Counted from the stretch's first letter, positions 11,589 to 22,559 are shown. The stretch: 64,000 bases of DNA from Azorinus chamasolen (GCA_963576725.1 OY755244.1:82517121-82581120), one strand, 5' to 3'. A program made the numbers and translations. The notes: a model not told the origin generated them from the sequence alone.

Positions 11589-13449
11589 AATTATACCCCC
11601 ACAAACAGAGTTTGAGGGGGGTATACTGGAATCAGCCTGTCGGTCGGTCGGTCGGTCCGTCCGTCGGTCTGTCTGCAAAATCTTGTACGGCGAACTCCTC
11701 CTTCAGTTTCAACCCGATTCACTTGACACATGGCATAATTGTTAATCAGGAGTAGTAGATGTGCAAGACACAAATTTCAGGTCTCTGTGACCTTGACCTT
11801 GACCTTTGGCCTTGAAATTGGTCTTGAAATTGGCAGGCAAAATCTTGTACGGCGAACTCCTCCTTCACTTTCAACCTGATTCACTTTATACTTGGCATAA
11901 ATGTTACTCAGGAGTAGTAGATGTGCAAGACACAAATTTCAGGTCTCTGTGACCTTGACCTTGACCTTTGGCCTTGAAATTGGTCCTGAAATTGGCAGGC
12001 AAAATCTTGTACGGCGAACTCCTCCTTCACTTTCAACCTGATTCACTTGATACTTGGCATAAATGTTACTCAGGAGTAGTAGATGTGCAAGACACAAATT
12101 TCAGGTCTCTGTGACCTTGACCTTGACCTTTGGCCTTGAAATTGGTCTTAAAATTGGCAGGCAAAATCTTGTACTTTGAACTCCTCCTTCACTTTCAACC
12201 TGATTCACTTGATACTTGGCATAAATGTTACTCAGGAGTAGTAGATGTGCAAGACACAAATTTCAGGTCTCTGTGACCTTGACCTTGACCTTTGGTCTTG
12301 AAATTGGTCTTGAAATTGGCAGGCAAAATCTTGTACTTTGAACTCCTCCTTCAATTTCAACCTGATTCACTTGATACTTGGCATAAATGTTACTCAGGAG
12401 TAGTAGATGTGCAAGACACAAATTTAAAATCTCTGTGACCTTGACCTTTGGCCTTGAAATTGGTCTTAAAATTGGCAAGCAAAATCTTGTACGGCAAACT
12501 CCTCCTTCACTTTCAACCTGATTCATTTGATACTTGGCATAAATGTTACTCAGGAGTAGTAGATGTGCAAGACACAAATTTCAGGTCTCTGTGACCTTGA
12601 CCTTTGGCCTTGAAATTGGTCATGATATTGGCAGGCAAAATCTTGTACTTTGAACTCCTCCTTCAATTTCAACCTGATTCACTTGATACTTGGCATAAAT
12701 GTTACTCAGGAGTAGTATATGTGCAAGACACAAATTTCAGGTCTCTGTGACCTTGACCTTGACCGTTGGCCTTGAAATTGGTCTTAAAATTGGCAGGCAA
12801 AATCTTGTACTTTGAACTCCTCCTTCACTTTCAACCTGATTCACTTGATACTTGGCATAAATGTTACTCAGGAGTAGTAGATGTGCAAGACACAAATTTA
12901 AAATATCTGTGACCTTGACCTTTGGCCTTGAAATTGGTCTTAAAATTGGCAGGCAAAATCTTGTACTTTGAACTCCTCCTTCACTTTCAACCTGATTCAC
13001 TTGATACTTGGCATAAATGTTACTCAGGAGTAGTAGATGTGCAAGACACAAATTTAAAATATCTGTGACCTTGACCTTTGGCCTTGAAATTGGTCTTAAA
13101 ATTGGCAGGCAAAATCTTGTACGGCAAACTCCTCCTTCACTTTCAACCTGATTCACTTGATACTTGGCATAAATGTTACTCAGGAGTAGTAGATGTGCAA
13201 GACACAAATTTCAGGTCTCTGTGACCTTGACCTTGACCTTTGGCCTTGAAATTGGCAGGCAAAATCTTGTACTTTGAACTCCTCCTTCAATTTCAACCTG
13301 ATTCACTTGATACTTGGCATAAATTACAGAATTTTCTCTATTTGAACTTTGGGTATTTTTGTTATTTGGTCCTGTTACATGTTCAAAACTTGGATTTGCA
13401 ATCAAGGCTGCCGTGTGGGGGTATTCATCACCTTTAGTGATAGTTCTAG
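11589..13449 (+). repeat. 'TATACCCCC' element with 11-unit AGGTCA array
   Basis: The head TTATACCCCC / GAGGGGGGTATA is at 11592-11626, then a (GTCG)n lead-in. Eleven body units follow: GCATAAATGTTACTCAGG or a variant occurs at 11739, 11895, 12057, 12219, 12381, 12537, 12693, 12855, 13011, 13167 and 13317. Every spacing is 150, 156 or 162. Each unit has two or three TGACCT half-sites in tandem. It ends in the CTAG hairpin end at 13446-13449. Long minus-strand ORFs here arise because spacings are multiples of 3. Confidence 0.85.
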
Positions 13450-13731
13450 TTTTGTCATTTCCGCATGAAACATGGGAATTGTTGCCTCAAACTCCTCCTT
13501 CAATTTTAAAGTTATTCAATTGATAGTTTACATACATAATAACTACAAATAGCAGATGTGCATGACACAATTTTCATGTGTTTAGCGCTGGACATTGCAA
13601 AATTATCTCCCTTTGAACTTTATGTATTTCTGTGTTTTTGTCCAGTTACATGGGTAGTTGGTGTTACATACTTGAATTTGCAATCAAAACTGCCATGCAG
13701 GGGTATTTATCACCTTTAGTGATAGTTCTAG
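13450..13731 (+). repeat. Second 3' body and end of 'TATACCCCC' element
   Basis: One and a half further body units, ending in GGGGTATTTATCACCTTTAG and CTAG at 13728-13731, the same terminus as 13446-13449. Confidence 0.6.
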
Positions 13732-13857
13732 TTACCCTTGGAAAAAATAGAATATTCTACTTGATCTCATTTGTCGGCCATTTGCAATTTGAAATGAACA
13801 TGTTTACAATGGGTGAACATTGTTTTTAGGCCTGAAATCTTTATATAAAGATGAATT

Positions 13858-15068
13858 ATGTCTCCCCCATTTATATTTGGGAGACATATTGTTTTTGGTC
13901 GAGTTGTCTGTCGCACTCGTGTCCGCTCCATATCTCTCACAAATATGGAAGGATTTCAAAATTCTTTGACACAAATGTTCGACTCAACAAGATGATGTGC
14001 AGAGCATTTGATTCAGGCACGTTGGTCAAAGGTCAAGGTCACAATTCAAGGTCATATGTTTTTAGCCACACCTATCGTGTCCGCTCCATAATTATCTCTT
14101 AAACCCTTTGAGGGATTTCAAAATGCTGTGGCACAAATGTTCTCCATAGCAAGGCGATGTGCAGACAGCAGAATTCAGGTACATTCTTCAAAGGTCAAGG
14201 TCACAATTCAAGGTCAAATGTTTTGGTCTTAATTTTCATGTCTGTTCCACATCTGTATAACCCTTGGAAGGATTACAAAATGCTGTGGCACAAATGTTCT
14301 CCTTAACAAGCCGATGTGTAGACATCAGGATCAGGCATGTGAGTCAAAAGGTCAAGGTCATGGTCACAATTCAAGGTCAATTATTCACACTTTATTTTCT
14401 GGACGATAACTCCTACATGGCTAATGACATTTGATTGAAACTTCATACATTGACAGAGCATGATGAGAAGGAATGTCATGTATAAGGGCCATAACTCTGG
14501 CTTCAATACTTTTGAAGTTATTGCCCTTTGTTACATTTTTTTTGTCCGATCAATAACTCCTGTTCTACTGTTGCTATTGGAATGACATTTCATGTGTGGA
14601 AAGAGCATGATGGAAGGAAGGGTTATGCATAAGTATCATAACTCTGGCTTCAATAGTATAGGAGTTATTGCCTCCCATTTTCTGCAGAGTTATGGGACTT
14701 TGAAATTTTTACATGGCAATTTTGTCTGCAGGGTTTCTCCATATCCTTTAATTGGATATTTATTAAATTTCTTGGATTTATTAGCATCATGCCTAGTTGT
14801 GCATATTATTCCTGTTCCGATTTGATGATTTTCTGCAGAGTTATGGGACTTTGAAATTTTTACATGGAATATTTTGTCCGCGGGGTTTCCCCAAAAATCT
14901 TTTATCGGATTTTCATGAAACTTCAATAGGATTTATAAGCGTCATGCCTAGTTATGCATAGTTTATTCCGTTTCTGGTTTGATGATTTACTGCAGAGTTA
15001 TGGGACTTTGGAAAATTTTGTCCACGCGCTCGGGGAGACATCAGTTTTTGTATCAAAAACAATTCTAG
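13858..15068 (+). repeat. Hairpin-headed element ('GTCTCCCCC' type), complete
   Basis: The head GTCTCCCCCATTTATATT / TGGGAGACATA is at 13860-13889. Body units follow with 'TTCAAAATGCTGTGGCACAA' and 'TCAAGGTCAC', then units with 'AGAGTTATGGGACTTTGAAA'. The 3' end is the hairpin GTTTTTGTATCAAAAAC plus CTAG (15065-15068). Confidence 0.65.
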
Positions 15069-15212
15069 TTCAAGGGAAACTCGGACACAGAATTCCTGAA
15101 AAACGATGACACAAGTGGTTTAAATTTGACCTCAATCTAGTAAGAAATGAAGAAACAATATGGATTAAAATTCAGTGACAAAGTTTATTGAAATGAACAG
15201 TAGATCAATACA
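15069..15212. mobile_element. Fragment of the 3084-type TIR element
   Basis: Contains ACACAAGTGGTTTAAATTTG and a terminal-type sequence ATTCAGTGACAAAGT matching the 3084-3653 element in reverse orientation. Confidence 0.55.
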
Positions 15213-15300
15213 CATTTGAGCAGATAACCTATTGTCTCATTTTAGCAATAGAGGGCCATGATGGCCATGTATTTATTTCGGGGGTCTTTATTTATTTCAG

Positions 15301-15396
15301 GGGTTTGTGAATGTGGCTAAAGGCCTCATGAATCTTGGTCTCCTTAGTAATGAACCTGAAGCTGTCCTCCACTTCAATGGGCCTGAGAAAACATGG
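15301..15396 (+). CDS. AASS: AASS exon 2 of 6 in window
   Basis: Encodes 32 residues (GFVNVAKGLMNLGLL...EKTW) that follow directly on 'RGTIRYK' of the previous exon. In vertebrate AASS the same place holds a glycine-initiated helix of the saccharopine dehydrogenase C-terminal domain. The acceptor is TTTATTTCAG, the donor TGG|GTGAGT, both phase 0. The intron before it is about 10.7 kb and consists almost entirely of repeats. Confidence 0.9.
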
Positions 15397-15569
15397 GTGA
15401 GTACAAGTCCACATACTGTATAATAAAAACCCATATTGTTCTACCTAAACCATAATTGTGACTACATGTACTCCTTAGGATAATCTCACAGAGACAACTC
15501 AAATGAGTAGTGATAACTATGATGTAGTGGAGAAATGAAGAGAACAGCTTACCCTCTTATCTGGAGCCC

Positions 15570-15648
15570 CAGGTGAGTATTTTTGGTCCAGGTGAGTATT
15601 TTTGGTCCAGGTGAGTATTTTTGGTCCAGGTGAGTATTTTTGGTCCAT
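15570..15648. repeat. 19-bp tandem repeat carrying splice-donor consensus, 4 copies
   Basis: CCAGGTGAGTATTTTTGGT is repeated four times in the intron after exon 2. Each copy contains CAG|GTGAGT, a textbook 5' splice site, about 175 nt downstream of the true donor. Confidence 0.85.
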
Positions 15649-15835
15649 TCATATGAGTAAGCAGCCCAGGTAAGATGTGTAAAATAAAACATTTTCAAGA
15701 ATTTCTCCACTAAACCCTGTGCTTTGACTACTCTTTAGACAAGTCTATTCCAAACGATTCTAAAGAGTGGTCACAACATACGGTTTGGTGTGAAAATGAC
15801 AATGTTAGTAACTATACAAATAACTATAAAGTTTG

Positions 15836-16300
15836 AGGGGGTATACTGGAATCGCCCTGTCCTCTGGTTCGTACGTTGGCCAATCAGTTTGTCCAGCGGG
15901 CGGTCTGTCCGTCCACATATGAGCATTGGTAGTTGGTGTGGCAAACTCTTCCTTCCATTTGAAAATTATTATGCCTCCACATAGTGGTGGCATATAGGGT
16001 TGCCCTTGTCCATACATCCATCCGTAGGTACATCCATACGCACATCTAGAAGAATTTGTCTAGGCTCTTTCTTGGAAAGTATTTGTCCAGTCCACACCAA
16101 ACTTTACACACATGTTTGTGAACTTGTTCAAGTTTGATAGCCATTTAAATCACTTCAGTTGTTTAGGAGTTGCCACCCTTTATTTGCAAAAATGAATTAA
16201 AAAATATCTTGTCCGGACTACTTCTTGGGAAGTATTTGTCCAATCCACACCAAACTTTACAGACATGTTTGTGGCCATTATATCTTGGTCAGGTTTAGGC
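15836..16300 (+). repeat. Two hairpin-headed element fragments
   Basis: 15836-15965 is a headless 'TATACCCCC' start (GTTTGAGGGGGTATACTGG). From 15970 a new head ATGCCTCCACATAG / TGGTGGCATATAGG begins, with body units sharing 'GGAAAGTATTTGTCCA' and 'CACACCAAACTTTACA'. Confidence 0.6.
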
Positions 16301-16623
16301 TATTATTATTTACCTTGTGACCAGAATATAAAGAATTAGATTTTTATAAATAAAATCTGTTTTAGTTAGAAATACTTACCTGTTTTGAAAGGGATTCCCT
16401 CCTCCCACCCCGCATATTTTCTTTTATTTAGAGAGCATAACCAAATATTCAATATCGCATGCTAGGGAATGGGCTAAATAGCATGCAGCTATGCAGGTTA
16501 GCCATGCAGTACCTATGGGACTTCTTTCTATTCCGGTCACAAGGTAATTAATAATAGCCTTAGGCAGATTTCACAGCAGGTAAGTATTTCTAACTAAAAT
16601 AGACTTTACTTACAAAAATCTAA
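16301..16623. mobile_element. MITE-like segment with two crossing inverted repeats
   Basis: Arm 1 (16301-16327, containing TACCTTGTGACC) pairs with 16530-16555 (GGTCACAAGGTA). Arm 2 (16336-16382, TTAGATTTTT...ACTTACCTG) pairs with 16577-16623 (CAGGTAAGTA...AAAATCTAA). Both are strong, about 26 and 47 bp, but the pairs interlock rather than nest. Confidence 0.65.
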
Positions 16624-16754
16624 TTTATAATCAAGATTGGGCTTAATGCATGTACTTTATCAACTGTAAAATCCTTAATGCTTTAACACCTGTCAGGATG
16701 AGTTTCTTACCATTATCAGACTAAGGATCACCTGACTTGGATCTAGATGAAACA

Positions 16755-17628
16755 AATTATGCCTTCCACCACAAAGTGGTGTGCGAGACATATTGATTTA
16801 CTCCTTTCTGTCCCAAAATCTTGTCCGCTCTCTAATTCTAAAAGTTCTCAGCCAATTTTTACAAAACTTTATGAAAATGTTTGTGGCTGTGATATCTCGG
16901 CCAAGTTTGATATCCAGCAAGATTGTTTTAAGAAACTTCGGAGTTATAGCCCTTGATCTATCCAAAATTGGCCTTCTAGCCTTTCTCTAAGTCAAAAATG
17001 TCTCATCTAATCTTCACCAAACCTTAAAAAAATGTTTATGGCTATAATATCTAGACCAAGTTTAATAACCAGCAAGATTAAACTAGGCACTTTAGAGTTA
17101 ATGGTCCTTGAATAATTCAAAATTGGCCTTTTTAGCCTTGTGCACTCTCTAAGTGATAAAGGTCTTACTTTTTAGCCTTGTCCACTCTCTAAGTCATAAA
17201 GGACTTACCTAATCATAACCAAACCTTAGGAAACATTTTATGGTTATAATATCTAGGTCAAGTTGAATAACTAGCAATATTGGATCAGGTACTTCAGAGT
17301 TACGTTTGAATTGTTGAAAACTGGGCTTTTTATGCCCCCACATAGTGGTGGCATATAGGGTTGCCCTTGTCCGTATGTACGTCCGTACGCACATCTAGAA
17401 GACTTTGTCCGGACTTCTTCTTGGAAAGTAATTGTCCAATCCACACCAAACTTTACACACATGTTTGTGGCCATTATATCTTGGTTCAGTTTGATAGCCA
17501 TACAAAACACTTCAGTCATTTAGGAGTTGCAGCCCTTTATTTGTGAAAATGACTTTTAAAATGGCCCTTACTTTCTGTGACAAAAAGTCTGAAGTGGGGG
17601 CATCAGTGTCCTATGGACACATTTCTAC
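16755..17628 (+). repeat. Two hairpin-headed elements in tandem
   Basis: First head ATGCCTTCCACCACAAAGTG...GAGACAT near 16760 with body units 'GTTTATGGCTATAATATCTA', related to 4733-5215. Second head ATGCCCCCACATAGTGGTGG near 17332, related to 15970. It ends in GTGTCCTATGGACAC plus CTAC near 17628. Confidence 0.6.
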
Positions 17629-18242
17629 TTTCAGCTTTATTTGCTCTATAATCAAAAAGTCCTCATCCAGTCTCCAACAAACTTCATAAAAATGGTATTG
17701 GCCATAATGTCTTGGTCAAGTTTAATAAGCTGCAAAATTACACCAGGCACTTTGGAGTTATGGCCCTTGAATTATTCAAAATTGGCTGTTTTTCAAGTTA
17801 GATAAACACCCTTATTGTAGAAGGCATGTCAGTAAACACGCTTATTGTAGAAGGCATGTCAGGATTATGGTCCTGGTCAACTTAAGTAATTTCAACCTTG
17901 AATTTCATGTCCAGCCTTCAAGGGTATTCATTAAATCTGGTTAACTTATTTTCTGTTTCAACCTCGGATTTGTGTTTGCAGATTTCATGTTTTTAGCTAT
18001 ATCGTCCAGAATTTATATCTGTAAAAACTGGTTTTCTTTGAATTCATCAATGACTTATGTAAGAATGACATATTTTATTTATTTTGGCATTTGTAGAGCT
18101 TATCATAGCTTCATTGTAAAGCAAATGACATAAAACATCCTAAAATAATCTTTTGAAAACATCTAATCCTTTTTGAGACAGGAGCAGGTGGGCGACATGT
18201 GTTTTTCTTAAAAGCAACCTCTAGTTATTGTGTCATTTTCAG
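17629..18242. other. Intron with repeat fragments
   Basis: 17640-17800 is another '...TATGGCCCTTGAATTATTCA' body unit. A short duplication, CACGCTTATTGTAGAAGGCATG type, lies at about 17810-17865. The remainder up to the exon acceptor is unrecognised. Confidence 0.5.
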
Positions 18243-18358
18243 CGTTCATATTTCTGCGAAAAATTTGGTACATCATCGGACATGCTTGAGGACTCCTTGA
18301 AGGACTTGATCTATGACCTTGTGGGAAAAGATGACGAGAGGCTTGAGGCTGTTATTGG
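18243..18358 (+). CDS. AASS: AASS exon 3 of 6 in window
   Basis: Encodes 38 residues plus two bases: RSYFCEKFGT...LKDLIYDLVGK...LEAVIG. It corresponds to the variable helical stretch before the 'LGLL' motif of AASS. The acceptor is GTCATTTTCAG, the donor TTGG|GTAAGA. It enters in phase 0 and leaves after two codon bases, completed by the G opening the next exon. This stretch is weakly conserved in the family, so the call rests on splice signals, phase and order. Confidence 0.85.
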
Positions 18359-18421
18359 GTAAGATTTGTTTTTCACTCCCCTCCTGCTATACTTTGCAAC
18401 AAATTACACTCATTTCCTTTC

Positions 18422-18719
18422 CATCATGAATATTCATGTCAGAATTAATGACCACAGGGATTTTTTGGGGCTAAAAATGGCAGAAAATGTAGAATCAGAT
18501 CTGTATAATTAGGGCCCTATGGGAATCAAATTTTCTGTCTGAACATCCGTCAACACTTTTGATGTGACACGATAACTCAAACAGTACTTCATATATTGGT
18601 TTCATATTAGTATCATCAGAGGAAGACACCTATAGTATTTGGGTATTTAGTATAGTATTCCTGTAGCAGTCTGCTCTGTTTGCAAAGGTGTGAAAAAGCA
18701 TTTTTCATGAGAAAGGGTT
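18422..18719. mobile_element. TTAACCC-family MITE, rearranged
   Basis: ATGAATATTCATGTCAG, AGAAAATGTAGAATCAGATC and the right end AGAAAGGGTTAC are visible. Part of the middle is replaced by a 'GATGTGACACGATAACTC' body fragment like that at 25340-25880. Confidence 0.5.
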
Positions 18720-18764
18720 ACTACTTCAAAGGAGATTTTGCTTCAAACTCTTTTCAACAACATT

Positions 18765-19756
18765 GAATTCACTGATAGTGTGCTTGGTGTTTGCGCTAGT
18801 CATCATGAATTCACTGATAGTGTGCTTGGTGTTTGCGCTGGTCATCATGAATTCACTGATAGTGTGCTTGGTGTTTGCGATGGTCATCATGAATTCACTG
18901 ATAGTGTGCTTGGTGTTTGCGCTGGTCATCATGAATTCACTGATAGTGTGCTTGGTGTTTGCGCTGGTCATCATGAATTCACTGATAGTGTGCTTGGTGT
19001 TTGTGCTGGTCATCATGAATTCCTTGATAGTGTGCTTGGTGTTTGCGCTGGTCATCATGAATTCACTGATAGTGTGCTTGGTGTTTGCGCTGGTCATCAT
19101 GAATTCACTGATAGTGTGCTTGGTGTTTGCGCTGGTCATCATGAATTCACTGATAGTGTGCTTGGTGTTTGCGCTGGTCATCATGAATTCACTGATAGTG
19201 TGCTTGGTGTTTGCGCTGGTCATCATGAATTCACTGATAGTGTTCTTGGTGTTTGCGCTGGTCATCATGAATTCACTGATAGTGTGCTGGTGTTTGCGCT
19301 GGTCATCATGATTTCACTGATAGTGTGCTTGGTGTTTGCGCTGGTCATCATGAATTCACTGATAGTGTGCTTGGTGTTTGCGCTGGTCATCATGAATTCA
19401 CTGATAGTGTGCTTGGTGTTTGCGATGGTCATCATGAATTCACTGATAGTGTGCTTGGTGTTTGCGCTGGTCATCATGAATTCACTGATAGTGTGCTTGG
19501 TGTTTGCGCTGGTCATCATGAATTCACTGATAGTGTGCTTGGTGTTTGCGCTGGTCATCATGAATTCATTGATAGTGTTCTTGGTGTTTGCGCTGGTTAT
19601 CATGAATTCACTGATAGTGTTCTTGGTGTTTGCGCTGGTCATCATGAATTCACTGATAGTGTGCTTGGTGTTTGCGCTGGTCATCATGAATTCACTGATA
19701 GTGTGCTTGGTGTTTGCGCTGGTCATCATGAATTCACTGATAGTGTGCATGGTGTT
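18765..19756. repeat. 42-bp EcoRI-phased minisatellite, 23.6 copies
   Basis: GAATTCACTGATAGTGTGCT recurs every 42 bp from 18765 to 19730 with one 1-bp deletion near 19289. There are 23 full units and one partial. Because 42 is a multiple of 3, all frames without a stop in the unit stay open on both strands; these ORFs are artefacts of periodicity. Array lies in an AASS intron. Confidence 0.95.
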
Positions 19757-19779
19757 AACCATTTACTGGAGAATATTTC

Positions 19780-19982
19780 ACCCTTTACTACATGAATATT
19801 TATTAAAGAAATACATGTAACAACATCATGAATAGTAATTAGATTATTTTATATAATGGCACATGGACACATTTTATAAACAGAGATGCTCCTGATCAGA
19901 CAGTTCCTACAGGAGCCATCTGATTTGGGTCTACTTTGTTTCTACAGGCATAGAAAGGTATATTTACAGTGTAGCAGGTTAA
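19780..19982. mobile_element. TTAACCC-family MITE
   Basis: CCCTTTACTACATGAATATT at the left, core ATCAGACAGTTCCTACAGG and its complement, right end AGTGTAGCAGGTTAAC. Confidence 0.6.
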
Positions 19983-20003
19983 CAACAGAAACTCAGAACC
20001 TGT

Positions 20004-20423
20004 AGGAGTTGTGTGATTGTGGTCTGCTCTGTTTGTTCACACGTTACAGAACTGATTCTTTATTGGAGTTGTGTGATTGTGGTCTGCTCTGTTTGTTCAC
20101 ACGTTACAGAACTGATTCTTTATTGGAGTTGTGTGATTGTGGTCTGCTCTGTTTGTTCACAAGTTACAGAACTGATTCTTTATTGGAGTTGTGTGATTGT
20201 GGTCTGCTCTGTTTGTTCACACGTTACAGAACTGATTCTTTATTGGAGCTGTGTGATTGTGGTCTGCTCTGTTCGTTCACACGTTACAGAACTGATTCTT
20301 TATTGGAGTTGTGTGATTGTGGTCTGCTCTGTTTGTTCACACGTTACAGAACTGATTATTTATTGGAGTTGTGTGATTGTGGTCTGCTCTGTTTGTTCAC
20401 ACGTTACAGAACTGATTCTATAT
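20004..20423. repeat. 60-bp minisatellite, 7 copies, derived from the TTAACCC MITE core
   Basis: Exactly seven 60-bp units beginning GGAGTTGTGTGATTGTGGTC. The unit matches the right half of the MITE's central hairpin and what follows ('GGAGCTGTCTGATCAGGGTC', 'TGCTCTGTTTG'). The array is followed by the MITE right end (TTACATGAATATTCATCAAG, about 20500). Confidence 0.9.
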
Positions 20424-20635
20424 TGTTTGCTATTTTTAATTCAAATATATATTCATAATCAGTGATGTATTACATGAATATTCATCAAGTAAAGAGTTTG
20501 ACCTGATAATCAGGGACATGACTTTATGCAGTTTGGATCCAGATCAGCAGTAGATTATCTCAGCATCTAATCAGTTACCATTTATATTTTCTTCTATGGA
20601 TAGTCAGAGCTGTATATAAGAGGATTACTAAAGTC

Positions 20636-20746
20636 TTGTCTATCTTAACCCTTTACTCCATGTTGTCTATCTTAACCCTTTACTCCATGTTGTCTATCTT
20701 AACCCTTTACTCCATGTTGTCTATCTTAACCCTTTACTCCATGAAT
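20636..20746. repeat. 27-bp tandem repeat, 4 copies, derived from the MITE terminus
   Basis: TTGTCTATCTTAACCC plus TTTACTCCATG repeated four times. Each unit contains the TTAA target and the first 14 bases of the TTAACCC element. Confidence 0.9.
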
Positions 20747-20960
20747 ATTCATGTAAGAAATATTGACATCATAAATATTAATAAGATTAATTGCTATAAT
20801 AGCACATGGACACAGAAGGTTTTGCCCGTGGCAGAAACTGTAGAATCACATCTATATTATATCACAAGCAAACAGTGAACCCTGATCAGACTGCTCCTAT
20901 ATATGCGAGTCGTCTGAATGTGGTCTACATTGGGTGCAAATGCATAGAGGTATACTGTAT
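20727..20960. mobile_element. TTAACCC-family MITE
   Basis: Follows the last 27-bp unit without a break: ATGAATATTCATGTAAG, GGCAGAAACTGTAGAATCAC, core near 20885-20920. Confidence 0.65.
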
Positions 20961-21094
20961 AGACCCAGATCAGATACTGCGTGTATTGAAGGAGCTCCTA
21001 TTGTGGGCCTAACTGTTACACAAATCTGTGCGGCAGACACGTTTTCTCATGTATATAGTACAGTAGAATCTCCTTGTAGTGACATGTATAAATT

Positions 21095-21660
21095 ATTATT
21101 ATTATTTATTATTATACCACATTTATATAGCACTCTTTTCACACAGGATATGTGCGTTCAAAAGCGCTGTACATGGATGAAATCAATAATCGGAACGAAC
21201 CGCATGATTATCTATCCAGACAATGAAAGATTTACAATAGATATACGATAAATATAAAAATCACTTAGCGGGACGGAAACGCATGATCGTCCATCCGGTC
21301 AGTGAAGGATATACAAAAGATATACAATAGATATGAAATCATAAAGCGGAACTAACGGCATGATTGTCCATCCAGTTAATGAAATGTATGCAATAGATAT
21401 ACAATAAATATAAAATCACTAACCGGTAGGAACCACATGATTATCTACCCGGTCAATGAAAGATATGCAATAGATATATGATAAATATATAACCACTAAC
21501 CGGTAGGAACCACATGATTATCTACCCAGTCAATGAAAGATATGCAATAAATATACAATAAGTATAAAATCACTAACTGGTAGGAACCACATGATTAATT
21601 ACAAAGTCGGTGAATTATAAGCAATAGATATACAATAAATAGGATATACAATAAATGTAC
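21095..21660. repeat. ~65-75-bp imperfect tandem repeat with conserved lead
   Basis: The lead ACATTTATATAGCACTC...AAAAGCGCTGTACATGGA (21118-21180) is followed by about six units with 'CCGCATGATTATCTATCC' and 'AATAGATATACAATAAATAT'. It resembles hairpin/GCGCT repeats common in marine animal genomes; family not named. Confidence 0.6.
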
Positions 21661-21871
21661 TTGGAAGCAAGTGATTGTTTAATGCAAAACTGAAGTACGT
21701 AATGTATAAAGATTTCTGCATAACTTTTGCAATGCATTATTCACCTATCTTATAACTTCAGAATTAGGTTTCTTTGGTTGTAGTAAAAAAATTATACTGT
21801 ACTTTGTATCTTGAAGACAGAGAGTATACAACAAGGCAAATATTGACATGGTCAAAGTCACTATGAGCAAA

Positions 21872-22146
21872 GTCAGAAAGCCTTTGATCTTATTGGGTTT
21901 TCATTAGAAAGCCTTTGATCTTATTGGGTTTTCATTTTATCCTTTGATCTTATTGGGATTTCATTTTAGCCTTTGATCTTATTGGGTTTTCATTTTAGCC
22001 TTTGATCGTATTGGGTTTTCATTAGAAAGCCTTTGATCTTATTGGGTTTTCATTTCAGCCTTTGATCTTATTGGGTTTTCATTTTAGCCTTTGATCGTAT
22101 TGGGTTTTCATTTTAGCCTTTGATCTTATTGGGTTTTCATTTTGTC
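21872..22146. repeat. 29/31-bp minisatellite abutting a splice acceptor, 9 copies
   Basis: CCTTTGATCTTATTGGG (or TCGTATTGGG) starts at 21881, 21912, 21941, 21970, 21999, 22030, 22059, 22088 and 22117. Most units end TTTTCATTTTAG or TTTTCATTTCAG, themselves acceptor-like. The array stops 6 nt before the AG of the true acceptor for exon 4. Confidence 0.9.
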
Positions 22147-22152
22147 TGCTAG

Positions 22153-22241
22153 GCTTGGTCTGCTGGATGATGAATTAATGGACAAGAGGGGAACACCAAT
22201 AGATACACTGTCCAACTACCTGTCCAAGAAACTCAACTTTG
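22153..22241 (+). CDS. AASS: AASS exon 4 of 6 in window
   Basis: Encodes LGLLDDELMDKRGTP IDTLSNYLSKKLNF with split glycine codons at both ends. 'LGLL.D' and 'LS..L..KL.(Y/F)G' match the AASS segment before the final catalytic-domain helices. The acceptor is TCTGCTAG and the donor TTTG|GTAAGT. It takes one base to finish the incoming codon and leaves one base of the next. Confidence 0.9.
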
Positions 22242-22265
22242 GTAAGTGTGCACTGACCCTGGTAA

Positions 22266-22461
22266 CCCATTCCCTCATATTCACGCCTCTGTAAAAGCTA
22301 CCTTTTGAAACCATTGTGATAAATAGAGCATTTGCCCCATAGGAGCAAATGCTCTCTTTATCACAATGTTTCTTAACTACACAATTCTAAATTTTTCTTT
22401 TCTCTAGTAAATGCCCCTTTTCGGTAGATTTATTCAAAGAGGTTGCCTGTAAGGTAATGGG
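22266..22461. mobile_element. TTAACCC-type MITE, 'CCCATTCCC' subfamily
   Basis: Starts CCCATTCCCTCATATTCACG and ends GGTAATGGG then TTAA (left flank GTAA, one change). A central hairpin of about 28-bp arms (22309-22371) is built around GCCCCATAGGAGC. Same plan as the main family, different sequence. Confidence 0.65.
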
Positions 22462-22559
22462 TTAATCCAAAAGAAACCAAACTGTAAATACTGTTCTGTG
22501 AGTTGTCTTACATGCCCTGTGCTGTGAGTAACTGCCACCTGTTTAAGTTGTCTGCTAAA

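Noticed and set aside
12263..13405. Minus-strand ORFs of up to 156 codons
   Set aside because: Spacings of 150/156/162 keep frames open. The sequence is a repeat body rich in TGACCT, with no gene context.
15479..15571. Possible extra AASS exon between exons 2 and 3
   Set aside because: Has an AG before and CAG|GTGAGT after, but the AASS reading frame meets TGA within 20 codons, and exons 2 and 3 already join without a gap. Kept only as a possible poison exon.
18726..19820. Long ORFs on both strands over the 42-bp array (up to 360 codons)
   Set aside because: The period is a multiple of 3, so any stop-free unit stays open. The ORF pair on opposite strands and the frame break at one 1-bp deletion show no coding constraint.
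20009..20465. Two 149-150-codon ORFs over the 60-bp array
   Set aside because: Same periodicity artefact; the unit is a fragment of a non-coding MITE.
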